Positions 27,352-35,508 of a DNA stretch of 35,839 nt are shown here, piece by piece. The position numbers were made by a program, and so were the translations under genes. Each line of letters opens with the position of its first letter. Position 1 is the first letter of the stretch. This DNA comes from Acidovorax sp. CF316 (GTDB lineage Bacteria; Pseudomonadota; Gammaproteobacteria; Burkholderiales; Burkholderiaceae_C): the NCBI RefSeq assembly GCF_000276605.1, contig NZ_AKJX01000030.1, positions 1 through 35,839 of the forward strand. The letters are read 5' to 3'. The notes below the pieces were generated by a model that was not told where the DNA came from, did not search any database, and saw only the letters and a list, made by a program, of their open reading frames with translations.

Positions 27352-28491
27352 ATGAAACATCGGGCAAGAATTTTCTTGATCGCCCTGTTGGCAAGTCTGC
27401 TGATAGTGCCTGCGGTCAATATTTCTCGCGTACGCAACCTTGAAGCGATCAAGTGGGAGAAGTCATTTTTCTACAACATGGATTTCGCATCGAGCTTTGC
27501 GGCGAAATGGCTGTATCCATTGGGAATCAGCATCAATTCCAAGAGCGTCGTCATCGGCCGTGACGGCTGGCTTTTCCTGGGCGATTCATTCCAGGCCACG
27601 CTGTCGGCTGCCCGCCACCCGCCTTCGGAGGAAGATGTGCAACTGACGAAACAGATTGGTGTGGCCGCCGCTGCCTGGGACGCCTATTTCGCAAGCAAAG
27701 GGGTTCAACTCTTCAGGGTCATGATCGGCCCCAACAAGGGAAGCATCTACCCCGAGCATTTGCCTCGCTGGGCTCAGCCCGTATTGCCCAATGCCACGGA
27801 TGCCCTGTTTTCTGAAACGGGCAACGTTCTCTACGTGGACCTTCGTGCGCCTTTGCTGGAAGCCAAGGCACATCAGACGGCTGATCTTTACTACAAGCTG
27901 GATACCCATTGGAACAATCTTGGCTCAGCGATGGGATTTCGCGCCTTTGCGCAGCAGGTGGGTGCCGCGGTGCCAGAGCTGCGATGGCCACCCAGTGAAG
28001 CGTATACATTGACATCCCGCCAGGAAACCAAGGGCGGGGATCTGGCCAATTTTCTTCGGCTGCCGACACAGCTTTCCGATACCCGATTGACCATTGGCGC
28101 GTCCGAGTTTTCTTTGCAATCCACCCGGATCGACTTCGACACCCAGAAAGTCCTGCACACGGGCGGGCACCTGACCACGATACCGCCGATCAAGCCTGTC
28201 CTTGTCCACACCAGCAATGCCTTGAACAACAAGAAAGTGCTGTGGCTCAGGGATTCATTTGGGGACTCGATGGCGCTGATGATGGAGGGCACCTTCAGTG
28301 ACGTACTGCAATTGCATTGGCACGAGGCCATCAAACCCGGCGGGCGCTTGGTTCAACTGGTCGAAAGCTGGAAACCGGACTACGTCTTTTTCACGGTGGT
28401 GGAAAGAGATGCGAGAAATGGATGGTTCACCGCCCCTCCACCTGTGGGGACGTTGAATCAGGCTGTCTCGAAAGACGCCCAATCCCGGTGA
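27352..28491 (+). CDS. AlgJ/AlgX-like SGNH O-acetyltransferase
   Basis: The 379-residue protein starts eleven bases after the MBOAT gene and has one N-terminal membrane anchor (IFLIALLASLLIVPAV), placing the rest in the periplasm. YKLDTHWNN provides the Asp-His pair (D184, H186) and LRDSFGDS the nucleophilic serine (S302). DGWLFLGDS near residue 75 is another AlgJ/AlgX family hallmark. It should take acetyl from the MBOAT protein and transfer it to a sugar hydroxyl. It shares the lower GC content of its partner. No alginate genes are in view, so the name AlgJ would overstate the role. Confidence 0.88.
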   Translation: MKHRARIFLIALLASLLIVPAVNISRVRNLEAIKWEKSFFYNMDFASSFAAKWLYPLGISINSKSVVIGRDGWLFLGDSFQATLSAARHPPSEEDVQLTKQIGVAAAAWDAYFASKGVQLFRVMIGPNKGSIYPEHLPRWAQPVLPNATDALFSETGNVLYVDLRAPLLEAKAHQTADLYYKLDTHWNNLGSAMGFRAFAQQVGAAVPELRWPPSEAYTLTSRQETKGGDLANFLRLPTQLSDTRLTIGASEFSLQSTRIDFDTQKVLHTGGHLTTIPPIKPVLVHTSNALNNKKVLWLRDSFGDSMALMMEGTFSDVLQLHWHEAIKPGGRLVQLVESWKPDYVFFTVVERDARNGWFTAPPPVGTLNQAVSKDAQSR

Positions 28492-28626
28492 AGCCAAGGC
28501 GCCCTGGCCATCCCGAATAGGCGAGGGCGGCGGCCAAGCCCCACCCGTCGCAATGGCCCCGCCCGCACTGCGGCACCCCAGGCCGCGTACCATGCCATGG
28601 AAATACGTCATTGCATGGAGACCGAC

Positions 28627-29172
28627 ATGGCAGAGAACCTGCAAACCATCACCCTGGGCGGCGGCTGCTTCTGGTGCACCGAGGCGGTGTTCGACCGGGT
28701 GCGCGGTATCACCGACGTGGAAAGCGGCTACACCAACGGCCAGACCATCCGGCCTACCTACGAACAGATCTGCGGGGGCGATACCGGCCACGCCGAGGTG
28801 GTGCGCCTGACCTTCGATGCCGAGGAAATCGGCCTCGAAGAGATCCTGGAGATTTTCTTCCACACGCATGACCCGACCACGCTCAACCGCCAGGGCAACG
28901 ACGTGGGTACCCAGTACCGCAGCGGCATCTACTACGACAACCCGGCCCATGGCGAGCTGGCCAACGCCATGGTGCGCCAGCTGGAGCAGGACAAGCTGTT
29001 CGGCGCGCCCATCACCACCGAGGTCAAGCCCCTGGCCAACTACAGCACGGCCGAGGACTACCACCAGGACTACTTCGCCAAGCACCCGGGCCAGGGCTAC
29101 TGTGCCTTTGTGGTGGGACCCAAGGTGGAGAAGTTCCGCAAGACCTTCCGCAAGTACCTCAAGGAAGACTGA
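28627..29172 (+). CDS. msrA: Peptide methionine (S)-S-oxide reductase MsrA
   Basis: The 181-residue enzyme has the active-site GGGCFWCTEAVF with the catalytic cysteine, GDTGHAEVV and the later HPGQGYCAFVV. MsrA reduces the S-epimer of methionine sulfoxide, free or in proteins, using thioredoxin. Starts at 28597 and 28615 are in frame, but 28627 has GGAG six bases upstream and removes a non-conserved extension, so it is preferred. The gene stands alone, with an intrinsic terminator about 30 bases after it. GC content is back to the high background level. Confidence 0.95.
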   Translation: MAENLQTITLGGGCFWCTEAVFDRVRGITDVESGYTNGQTIRPTYEQICGGDTGHAEVVRLTFDAEEIGLEEILEIFFHTHDPTTLNRQGNDVGTQYRSGIYYDNPAHGELANAMVRQLEQDKLFGAPITTEVKPLANYSTAEDYHQDYFAKHPGQGYCAFVVGPKVEKFRKTFRKYLKED

Positions 29173-29203
29173 TCCAGGGCTGCGGCCCGCAGGCTCCCCA
29201 TTG

Positions 29204-29232
29204 CCCTCGCCTTGGTGAAGGCGGGTTTTCTT
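29204..29232 (+). terminator. Intrinsic terminator of msrA
   Basis: CTCGCCTT and AAGGCGGG pair into a stem (one G-U pair) with a GGTG loop, followed directly by TTTTCTTC. It separates msrA from the zinc-related operon. Confidence 0.8.
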
Positions 29233-29297
29233 CGTGCCAGAGGCAAAGGCGCCTGCCGTGGCGGGTCTCTGTTCCGGGGCTCGGCCTGCGCGGGGCA

Positions 29298-29318
29298 TAA
29301 TGCAATCCGCTTGCGTTA
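29298..29318. promoter_or_regulatory. Candidate Zur operator overlapping the zur promoter
   Basis: TAATGCAA and TTGCGTTA are inverted copies (seven of eight positions) around a five-base spacer, 20 bases ahead of the first zur start codon. A CATAAT -10-like box (29296-29301) overlaps the left arm. Fur-family regulators bind AT-containing palindromes of about this size, so autoregulation by the Zur-like protein is likely. The assignment rests on position and symmetry, not on a matched consensus. Confidence 0.55.
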
Positions 29319-29337
29319 CCGGCATCCTGCTGGTGCG

Positions 29338-29838
29338 ATGTCGCCCATGTCCACTGCACGTTCCACCCCTTCTTCCCCCGCCGCAGGCACTTCCTGGGCC
29401 CTGCCGCCCGGCATGCGCGCCACCAAGGCCACGCGGGCGCTGGCTGCGCTTTATGAAGCGCGCCCCGATGCTGCGCTGTCCGAGTCCGAGGCGGAGGCAG
29501 CCCTGGCCGCGGCGGGTGCGCCGGTCAACAAGGTCACCGTCTACCGCATGCTCGACCGCTTTGCCGCCGCCGGCCTGCTGCACAAGCAGGTCGATGCGGC
29601 CCGCGTGACCCGGTTCGCGCTGGCCTCGCAGGACCAGGACTCCACCGTGCCGCGCTTCGAGTGTGGCGACTGCCACCGCCAGTTTCGCCTGGCGCAGGGC
29701 TCGGCACGCGTCCAGTCGGCCCTCAAGCAGGTGCTGGCCGCCCTGGCCACCGCCGGGCACGAGAGCCTGGCCGTGGACGTCGCCGTGCGCGGCCGCTGCG
29801 CCGGCTGCGCGCACCCGGCCGGTGGCGCCGCCGCATGA
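29338..29838 (+). CDS. zur: Fur-family regulator, Zur-like
   Basis: The protein is 166 residues from 29338, or 163 from the alternative ATG at 29347; neither has a clear ribosome binding site. Counting from the second start, it has a winged helix (NKVTVYRMLDRFAAAGLLHK, about 61-80) and two cysteine pairs, CGDC (106, 109) and CAGC (151, 154), the structural zinc site of Fur/Zur proteins. The chain is shorter than and lacks the HHDH-type motif of Fur. With zinc, Zur represses zinc uptake genes. The downstream genes include a ZnuD-like receptor, supporting Zur over Fur. It overlaps the next ATPase gene by four bases. Confidence 0.82.
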   Translation: MSPMSTARSTPSSPAAGTSWALPPGMRATKATRALAALYEARPDAALSESEAEAALAAAGAPVNKVTVYRMLDRFAAAGLLHKQVDAARVTRFALASQDQDSTVPRFECGDCHRQFRLAQGSARVQSALKQVLAALATAGHESLAVDVAVRGRCAGCAHPAGGAAA

Positions 29839-30497
29839 TCCGTACCCGCGGCCTCTCCTACCGCTACACAGACGGCAGCGAGCCATTGCGCTTTCCCGAC
29901 GTGGACCTGCGCCAGGGCGGCACCTTGCTGCTGCGCGGTCGCTCAGGCACTGGCAAGTCGACCTGGCTGGCCCTCATGGCCGGGCTGCGCTCCCCTGCGG
30001 GGGGCGACCTGTTCGTGGCCAGCACCCAGCTGGGCACGCAGCGCGGCGCCGAGATCGACGCCTGGCGCGCGCGCAGTGTCGGATTTCTGCCGCAAAAGCT
30101 GCATCTGAGCAGCGCGCTCACGGTGGCCGACAACCTGGCCCTGGTGTACTTTGCGGCCGGGCTGCCGCGTGACGATGCGGCCATCACCCGGGCTCTGGCC
30201 CAGGTGGGCGTGGCCGAGCTGGCGGCGCGCCGGCCGCACCAGCTCTCGGGCGGGCAGGCGCAGCGCGTGGCGCTGGCGCGCGCGGTGCTGCTCACGCCCC
30301 AGATCCTGCTGGCCGACGAACCCACGGCCAGCCTCGACGACGAGGCCGCGGCCGATGCCCTGGCGCTGCTGCAGGCCAGCACTGCCGCCTGCGATGCCAG
30401 CCTGGTCGTCGCCACGCACGACCAGCGCGTCGTGCAGGCCCTGGCCTCTGTACCGGGCCTGCAGCAACTCGACCTGAACGCCCTGCGCGCCGACTGA
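29835..30497 (+). CDS. ABC transporter ATPase (LolD/MacB type) of the zinc locus
   Basis: The 220-residue ATPase has Walker A GRSGTGKST, the signature LSGGQAQRVALARAV, Walker B ILLADEPTASLDDE and the switch histidine in VVATHDQRV. Its size and sequence fit the LolD/MacB/FtsE group, which works with FtsX-like permeases in mechanotransmission or extraction rather than classical import. It begins within the zur stop codon and precedes the permease gene by 14 bases. Clusters of this type under Zur control exist in other proteobacteria; I recall the Vibrio cholerae zrg cluster as similar. The transported or moved substrate is unknown. Confidence 0.9.
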   Translation: MIRTRGLSYRYTDGSEPLRFPDVDLRQGGTLLLRGRSGTGKSTWLALMAGLRSPAGGDLFVASTQLGTQRGAEIDAWRARSVGFLPQKLHLSSALTVADNLALVYFAAGLPRDDAAITRALAQVGVAELAARRPHQLSGGQAQRVALARAVLLTPQILLADEPTASLDDEAAADALALLQASTAACDASLVVATHDQRVVQALASVPGLQQLDLNALRAD

Positions 30498-30511
30498 CGT
30501 CCACCGATCCG

Positions 30512-31738
30512 ATGGCCAAGCTTCTTTCCCTTTCCTGGCGCTACCTGTGGGCGCGCCCGCTGGCCGCCGTGCTCAACCTGCTGGTGCTCACGCTCGGCCT
30601 GGCCGCCATCACCCTGGTGCTGCTGGTGGCCACGCAACTCGACCGGGCCTTCGAGCGCGACCTCGATGGCATCGACCTCGTGGTGGGCGCCAAGGGCAGC
30701 CCGCTGCAGCTGATCCTGGCCGGCGTGTTCCACATCGACGTGCCCACGGGCAACATCCCGTTGCAGGAAGTGCAGGCCCTGCAGAAGAACCCGCTGGTGG
30801 CGCAGGTGATCCCGCTGAGCCTGGGCGACAGCTACCAGGGCTTTCGCATCGTGGGCACCACGCCCGACTACCTGGCGCTCTATGGCGCCACCCTGGATCA
30901 GGGTCAGCCCTGGCAGCAGCCCATGGACGCCGTGCTGGGCGCCACGGTGGCGCGCGGCATCGTGGGTGGCGCGCATGCGGGGGCGCCGCTGGTCGGTGCC
31001 ACCTTCATCGGCAGCCACGGCCTGGGCGGGGGAGGGCATGCGCATGGCGAGCACCCCTACCGCGTGGCCGGCGTGCTGGCCGCCTGCGGCTGCGTGCTCG
31101 ACCGGCTCATCCTGACCTCGACCGAGTCCGTCTGGATGGTGCACGAGACGGCCACCGCCACGGAGCCCGAAGACCTGGCGGTGCTCAAAGAAGAGCGCGA
31201 GGTGACCGTGGCCCTGCTGCGCTACCGCACGCCCATGGCCGCCGTCACGCTGCCGCGCCAGATCAATGCCGACACCTCCATGCAGGCGGCAGCCCCGGCC
31301 ATCGAGGTCACGCGCCTGCTGCGCCTGCTGGGCGTGGGCGCCGACGTGCTGCGCGCCTTTGGCGGCGTGTTGCTGGCCGTGGCCGCGCTCAGCGTGTTCA
31401 TCGCGCTGTGGAATGCCGTGCGCGAGCGCCGCACCGACCTGGCCATGCTGCGCATGCTGGGCGCGCCGCCGGGACGGGTGGCCGGCCTGGTGCTGTGCGA
31501 GGCCCTGTGGCTGGCCGCCCTGGCTTCGGCCCTGGGCCTGCTGCTGGGCCATGGCCTGGCCCAGGTGCTGGGCTGGGTGCTGCAGGCGCAAGGGCTGCTG
31601 CCCGTGAGCGGCCTGGTGTGGCTGCCGGCCGAGGCCGGCGTACCGCTGATCGCCGGGGCCGTGGCCGTGTTCGCCGCACTGTTGCCTGCCATGCAGGCCT
31701 ATCGCACGGAAGTCGCAGACCTCTTGAGCCAGCCCTGA
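30512..31738 (+). CDS. FtsX/MacB-like ABC permease of the zinc locus
   Basis: The 408-residue protein has one N-terminal membrane helix (AVLNLLVLTLGLAAITLVLL), a periplasmic domain of about 240 residues and three C-terminal helices with the FtsX motif VRERRTDLAMLRMLGAPPGRV. The periplasmic segment contains a short histidine-bearing stretch (GGGHAHGEH, about residue 173) that could touch metal. It pairs with the preceding ATPase. MacB/LolC-like permeases move lipoproteins or drive envelope factors, so the pair may act on a metal-carrying envelope protein encoded downstream. That role is inferred. Confidence 0.88.
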   Translation: MAKLLSLSWRYLWARPLAAVLNLLVLTLGLAAITLVLLVATQLDRAFERDLDGIDLVVGAKGSPLQLILAGVFHIDVPTGNIPLQEVQALQKNPLVAQVIPLSLGDSYQGFRIVGTTPDYLALYGATLDQGQPWQQPMDAVLGATVARGIVGGAHAGAPLVGATFIGSHGLGGGGHAHGEHPYRVAGVLAACGCVLDRLILTSTESVWMVHETATATEPEDLAVLKEEREVTVALLRYRTPMAAVTLPRQINADTSMQAAAPAIEVTRLLRLLGVGADVLRAFGGVLLAVAALSVFIALWNAVRERRTDLAMLRMLGAPPGRVAGLVLCEALWLAALASALGLLLGHGLAQVLGWVLQAQGLLPVSGLVWLPAEAGVPLIAGAVAVFAALLPAMQAYRTEVADLLSQP

Positions 31739-31770
31739 TTCGATTACCAACTGTCCTTGAAAGGTTCACC

Positions 31771-32025
31771 ATGAAAAAGCTGCTCACCGCCCTGGCCATT
31801 GCTCCCTTGCTGCTGGCAGGTTCCATCGCCCAGGCCCAGGGCGCGCATTCCGACCAGGAGACCAAGGCCGACATCCAGCGCCACCGCGCCATGGCCGCCG
31901 CGCACGAGGCCGCCGCCAAGTGCCTGGAATCGGGCAAGAGCCATGACCAGTGCCAGAAGGAACTCCAGGTGGCCTGCAAGGGTCTGGGCATTGGTAAATT
32001 CTGCGGCATGCGCCATGTGCACTGA
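31771..32025 (+). CDS. Small secreted Cys/His protein of the zinc locus
   Basis: The 84-residue protein starts behind GAAAGG and has a clean signal peptide (MKKLLTALAIAPLLLAGSIAQAQ). The mature 60 residues contain four cysteines, spaced ten, seven and eight residues apart, and end in CGMRHVH. I do not recognise a named family. The spacing and the terminal histidines suggest two disulfides or a metal site in the periplasm. It sits between the ABC permease and the DUF3299-type gene, so it is probably part of the same zinc-responsive unit. Confidence 0.8.
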   Translation: MKKLLTALAIAPLLLAGSIAQAQGAHSDQETKADIQRHRAMAAAHEAAAKCLESGKSHDQCQKELQVACKGLGIGKFCGMRHVH

Positions 32026-32090
32026 TCCATTGCACGCGACGCCTGCGCATCTGTAAGAAAATACGTCAGCCCTGCCACCAAGGACTTTCC

Positions 32091-32681
32091 ATGCAACGCC
32101 ACCACTCCTCGCCCCGTTCCTTGCCAGCCCGCTCTGCCATGCTGGTGCTGGCCTGCGCCCTGGCGGGGGTGGGCAGCGCCCATGCCGAGAGCAAGCCTGC
32201 GGCGACGGCCGGCGCGCCCTTCAACGCGCCGGTGCTCAGCTCGCCCATGCCGGGAACGGCACCGACGGGCTCGGGCGCGGGCTACCACAGCCCCAACAGC
32301 CCGATTGCGCCGCTGCCGCAGCGCAATGACGTGGTGCCATGGTCGGTGCTCAGCGACCTGACCAAGAAGACCACCAAGGACGGCATCCTGCCCGTGTTCA
32401 ACGCCCAGCAGCAGGGCATGGACAAGACGGTGCAGCGCATCCAGGGCTTCATGATGCCGCTCGATGCCAAGGCCACGCAGACGCATTTTCTGCTCACCTC
32501 CGTACCGCTGACTTGCTCGTTCTGCATTCCGGGCGGGCCCGAGAGCATGGTCGAGGTCAAGGCCAAGACGCCCGTGCGCTATTCGCTCGAACCCGTGGTG
32601 GTCGAGGGCCGGTTCACCGTGCTGCAGAACGACCCCTACGGCCTGTACTACCGCGTGGTCGAGGCCGTGCCGGTGAAGTAA
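32091..32681 (+). CDS. DUF3299-type periplasmic protein of the zinc locus
   Basis: The 196-residue protein has a signal peptide (core AMLVLACALAGVGSAHA) and AAGGA eight bases ahead of the start. The conserved core begins with VVPWSVLSDL and continues with IQGFMMPLD, HFLLTSVPLTCSFC (C142, C145) and the PYGLYYRV end, which I recognise as DUF3299. Proteins of this group occur beside LolD/MacB-type ABC genes in Zur-regulated clusters. The CxxC pair could bind metal or be redox active. Function is not established. Confidence 0.78.
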   Translation: MQRHHSSPRSLPARSAMLVLACALAGVGSAHAESKPAATAGAPFNAPVLSSPMPGTAPTGSGAGYHSPNSPIAPLPQRNDVVPWSVLSDLTKKTTKDGILPVFNAQQQGMDKTVQRIQGFMMPLDAKATQTHFLLTSVPLTCSFCIPGGPESMVEVKAKTPVRYSLEPVVVEGRFTVLQNDPYGLYYRVVEAVPVK

Positions 32682-32697
32682 GCCCACCATCCTTGCC

Positions 32698-33168
32698 GTG
32701 AACCGCTCGCGCACCCCGTTGATGGCCCTGCAGGCCGTCTCCATCCGCCTGGGGCCTCCGGCCCCAGGGACGGGTGCGCGTGCATGGGCGGCCCGGCTGG
32801 CCCTGGTCTGGCTGGTGCTGGCGCTGGCCTGGGTGCCCACGGCGGGTCGCCTGCACCAGATCGCCCATGCCCAGCCGCTGGCGCAGATCCATGCGGGCCA
32901 TGGTGCGCTGGTTGCGCTGGCGGCGGCAGAGCACGCTGCCGCCCATGGCATGGCGGGTGATGCCGGCGGTTTCCTGTCCAGCCACAGCCTGGTGGACTGC
33001 CTTTTGCTCGACCAGCTTGCGCTGGGCGATGCCCTGCACAGCGCCGCCCTGGTGCTGCTGCCCCATTCGCCGGCCGCTGCGCCGGTGGCCACGCATGCCG
33101 ACGGCGTGCAGGCGCGCCATGCCGCGCTGTTCCAGGCGCGTGGTCCGCCGCCCGTGCTGCGCGCCTGA
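32698..33168 (+). CDS. Small His-rich membrane-anchored protein (DUF2946-like), function unknown
   Basis: From the GTG at 32698 the product has 156 residues; an ATG at 32722 is an alternative, and neither has a good ribosome binding site. One hydrophobic helix (LALVWLVLALAWVPTAG) is followed by a histidine-rich exported part (about ten His in the last 100 residues) with SHSLVDCLLLDQLALGD, reminiscent of the H-x-C/D pattern of DUF2946 proteins found beside TonB receptors. The family call is tentative. It lies 16 bases after the DUF3299 gene and upstream of the ZnuD-like receptor, consistent with a periplasmic metal-handling role. Confidence 0.6.
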   Translation: MNRSRTPLMALQAVSIRLGPPAPGTGARAWAARLALVWLVLALAWVPTAGRLHQIAHAQPLAQIHAGHGALVALAAAEHAAAHGMAGDAGGFLSSHSLVDCLLLDQLALGDALHSAALVLLPHSPAAAPVATHADGVQARHAALFQARGPPPVLRA

Positions 33169-33395
33169 CGGCAGCGTTCCCCTGTGTGGACTGCCTGGTC
33201 CGCAGGGCAGGGGCCTGGCCCCGTCGCGCACGCTGTCCTTGTTTCCCTGAATCCATTGCGGTAGACGCCTGCGCGCCAGGCGGCTGGCTGCATACCCGTT
33301 TTCTTTCTTTCCTTTGATTCATGCCCCGCGGCATGAAGGCGTGCGCCCGTGACTGGCTGCTGCCTTGCTGCGCGCACGCTTTTGCACTGAACACC
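33169..33395. other. Leader region before the TonB-dependent receptor
   Basis: These 227 bases contain a T/C-rich stretch (about 33299-33315) and a small perfect inverted repeat CATGCC/GGCATG at 33320-33335. No riboswitch, Zur-box-like palindrome matching the one ahead of zur, or clear promoter was found. A short in-frame extension of the receptor from 33321 is possible but less likely than the start at 33396. Confidence 0.4.
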
Positions 33396-35504
33396 ATGAC
33401 GACACCTCAGCTCCACTCCACCTCCCGCTGTCCCGCGCTCCATCCCATCGCTCTGGCCGCCATGCTGGCGCTCTCGGCGGGCAGCAGCCTGGCCCAGACG
33501 GTCGCCCCTGCCGCACCCGATGCCGCGACCAATGCCCCCAGCCTGCCCTCGGTCACTGTGTCGGCCAGCGGCCTGCAACTGGGCGCCAGCGAAATGACCA
33601 CGCCCGTGAGCGTGCTCGAGGGCGACGAGCTCGTGCGCCGCCGCGAGGCAACGCTGGGCGAGACGCTCAATAGCGAACCCGGCATCACCAGCAGCCACTT
33701 CGGTGCGGGCGCGAGCCGCCCCATCATCCGCGGCATGGATGGCCCGCGCGTCAAGGTGCTGTCCGACGGCGCCGAGCTGCACGATGCCTCCACCATCAGC
33801 CCCGACCATGCCGTGGTGTCCGAGCCGCTGCTGGCCACGCAGATCGAGGTGCTGCGCGGTCCGTCCGCCCTGGTGCATGGCAACGGCGCCGTGGGCGGCG
33901 TGGTCAACGTGCTCGATGGCAAGATTCCCACCGCCATTCCACAAAAGGGTTACGAAGGCAGCGCCGAGCTGCGTGCCAACACCGGCGCGCGCGAAGGGGC
34001 AGGGGCCTTCTCGCTGACCGGCGGCGCCGGCAACCTGGCCGTGCATGTGGAAGGCGTGTCGCGCGACGCCAGCGACTACCGCGTGGGCAAGGGCTGGGCG
34101 CCCAATGGCGAGCCGGCCCGCAAGGTGCTGGGCAGCTTCAACCGCACCGACACGGGCAGCGTGGGCCTGTCCTGGGTGGGCGAGCGCGGTTACCTGGGCG
34201 CCGCCTACACGCGCCAGACGGCGCGCTACGGCCTGCCGGGCCACAACCACAGCTTCGAGGGCTGCCACACCCATGGCAACCACCTGCACTGCGCAGAACA
34301 CGGCGAAGAGGACGGTCACGACCATGACCACGGCGCCGAGGCCGGCGACGTGCCGGTGGTGGACCTGCGCAGCGAGCGCTTCGATGTGCGCGGCGAGCTG
34401 CGCAACCCGTTCGCCGGCTTCTCGGCCCTGCGCCTGCGTGCCGGCGTGACCGATTACAAGCACGACGAGGTGGAGGACGGCGCCATCAGCACCACCTTCA
34501 AGAACAAGGCCTACGACACCCGCCTCGAGCTGCAGCACGAACCGATCGCCGGCTTCAAGGGCGTGTTCGGACTGCAGACTTCGCAGCGCAAGTTCAGCGC
34601 CGAGGGCGAGGAGGCCTATGTGCAGCCCACGGTGACGCGCAAGACCGGCCTGTTCCTGCTGGAGGAATACCGCCTGGGCGACTGGCGCTTCGAAGGCGCG
34701 CTGCGCCATGACCGCCAGACGGCCGAGGCGCAGGATTCGGGCATCGAGCGCAGCCACAACGGCACCTCGGCATCGCTGGGTGCGGTGTGGCAGTTCACTC
34801 CCGGCTACTCGCTGGGCGCCTCGCTCACGCGCGCCAGCCGCGCGCCCTCGGCCGAGGAGCTGTACGCCAACGGCCTGCACATGGCCACCAGCACCTACGA
34901 GCGCGGCAATGCCGACCTGCGTTCCGAAACCTCGCAGAACATCGACCTGAGCCTGCGCAAGACCAGCGGCGACACCACCTTCAGCGCCAGCGTGTTCCGC
35001 AACCGCGTGAACAACTACATCTACGGCCGCACGCTCGACGCGGTGGACGGCCTGCAACTGCTGCAGTACGCCCAGGCCGACGCCACCTTCACGGGGATCG
35101 AAGGCCAGGTGCGCCAGCGCATCACGCGCAACCTGGGCGTCACGCTGTTCGGCGACACCGTGCGCGCCCGCCTGGCCGGCGGCGGTCTGCTGCCGCGCAT
35201 CCCCGCCACGCGCGCCGGTGTGCGCATGGACGCCAACTGGAACGCCTGGGACGGCCAGGTCGAATGGGTACAGGTGGCACGCCAGAACCGGGTGGCCGAG
35301 TTCGAGTCGGCCACGCCCGGCTACGGCATGCTCAACCTGGGCGTGGGCTACAGCGGCAAGTACAACGGCGAAACGCCCTGGCAGGTCTACCTCAAGGCCA
35401 ACAACCTGACGGACCGCCTGGCCTACGCCCACACCTCCTTCATCAAGAACGCGGCACCGCTGATGGGCCGCAACCTGACGCTGGGGGTCAAGGTCGCGTT
35501 CTGA
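33396..35504 (+). CDS. znuD: ZnuD-like TonB-dependent zinc receptor
   Basis: From 33396 the 702-residue protein has a normal signal peptide (core ALAAMLALSAGSSLAQ), a plug domain (ETLNSEPGITSSHFGAGASR, PIIRGMDGPRVKVL, QIEVLRGPSALVHGNGAVGG) and a barrel ending in the outer-membrane-type terminal phenylalanine (GVKVAF). Residues 283-316 form a loop with about ten histidines and two cysteines (GHNHSFEGCHTHGNHLHC, then DGHDHDHG), the hallmark of ZnuD receptors that capture zinc at the cell surface. It closes the Zur-led gene group, fitting derepression under zinc shortage. An upstream in-frame ATG at 33321 would add 25 residues with a second signal-like stretch. Confidence 0.9.
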   Translation: MTTPQLHSTSRCPALHPIALAAMLALSAGSSLAQTVAPAAPDAATNAPSLPSVTVSASGLQLGASEMTTPVSVLEGDELVRRREATLGETLNSEPGITSSHFGAGASRPIIRGMDGPRVKVLSDGAELHDASTISPDHAVVSEPLLATQIEVLRGPSALVHGNGAVGGVVNVLDGKIPTAIPQKGYEGSAELRANTGAREGAGAFSLTGGAGNLAVHVEGVSRDASDYRVGKGWAPNGEPARKVLGSFNRTDTGSVGLSWVGERGYLGAAYTRQTARYGLPGHNHSFEGCHTHGNHLHCAEHGEEDGHDHDHGAEAGDVPVVDLRSERFDVRGELRNPFAGFSALRLRAGVTDYKHDEVEDGAISTTFKNKAYDTRLELQHEPIAGFKGVFGLQTSQRKFSAEGEEAYVQPTVTRKTGLFLLEEYRLGDWRFEGALRHDRQTAEAQDSGIERSHNGTSASLGAVWQFTPGYSLGASLTRASRAPSAEELYANGLHMATSTYERGNADLRSETSQNIDLSLRKTSGDTTFSASVFRNRVNNYIYGRTLDAVDGLQLLQYAQADATFTGIEGQVRQRITRNLGVTLFGDTVRARLAGGGLLPRIPATRAGVRMDANWNAWDGQVEWVQVARQNRVAEFESATPGYGMLNLGVGYSGKYNGETPWQVYLKANNLTDRLAYAHTSFIKNAAPLMGRNLTLGVKVAF

Positions 35505-35508
35505 CCCC

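Noticed and set aside
28255..29886. Minus-strand open frame of 543 codons opposite msrA and zur
   Set aside because: Spans several real genes and an intrinsic terminator in antisense, with unstructured composition.
33169..33395. Cobalamin riboswitch ahead of the TonB-dependent receptor
   Set aside because: No B12-box-like conserved core was found, and the His-rich loop of the receptor points to zinc.
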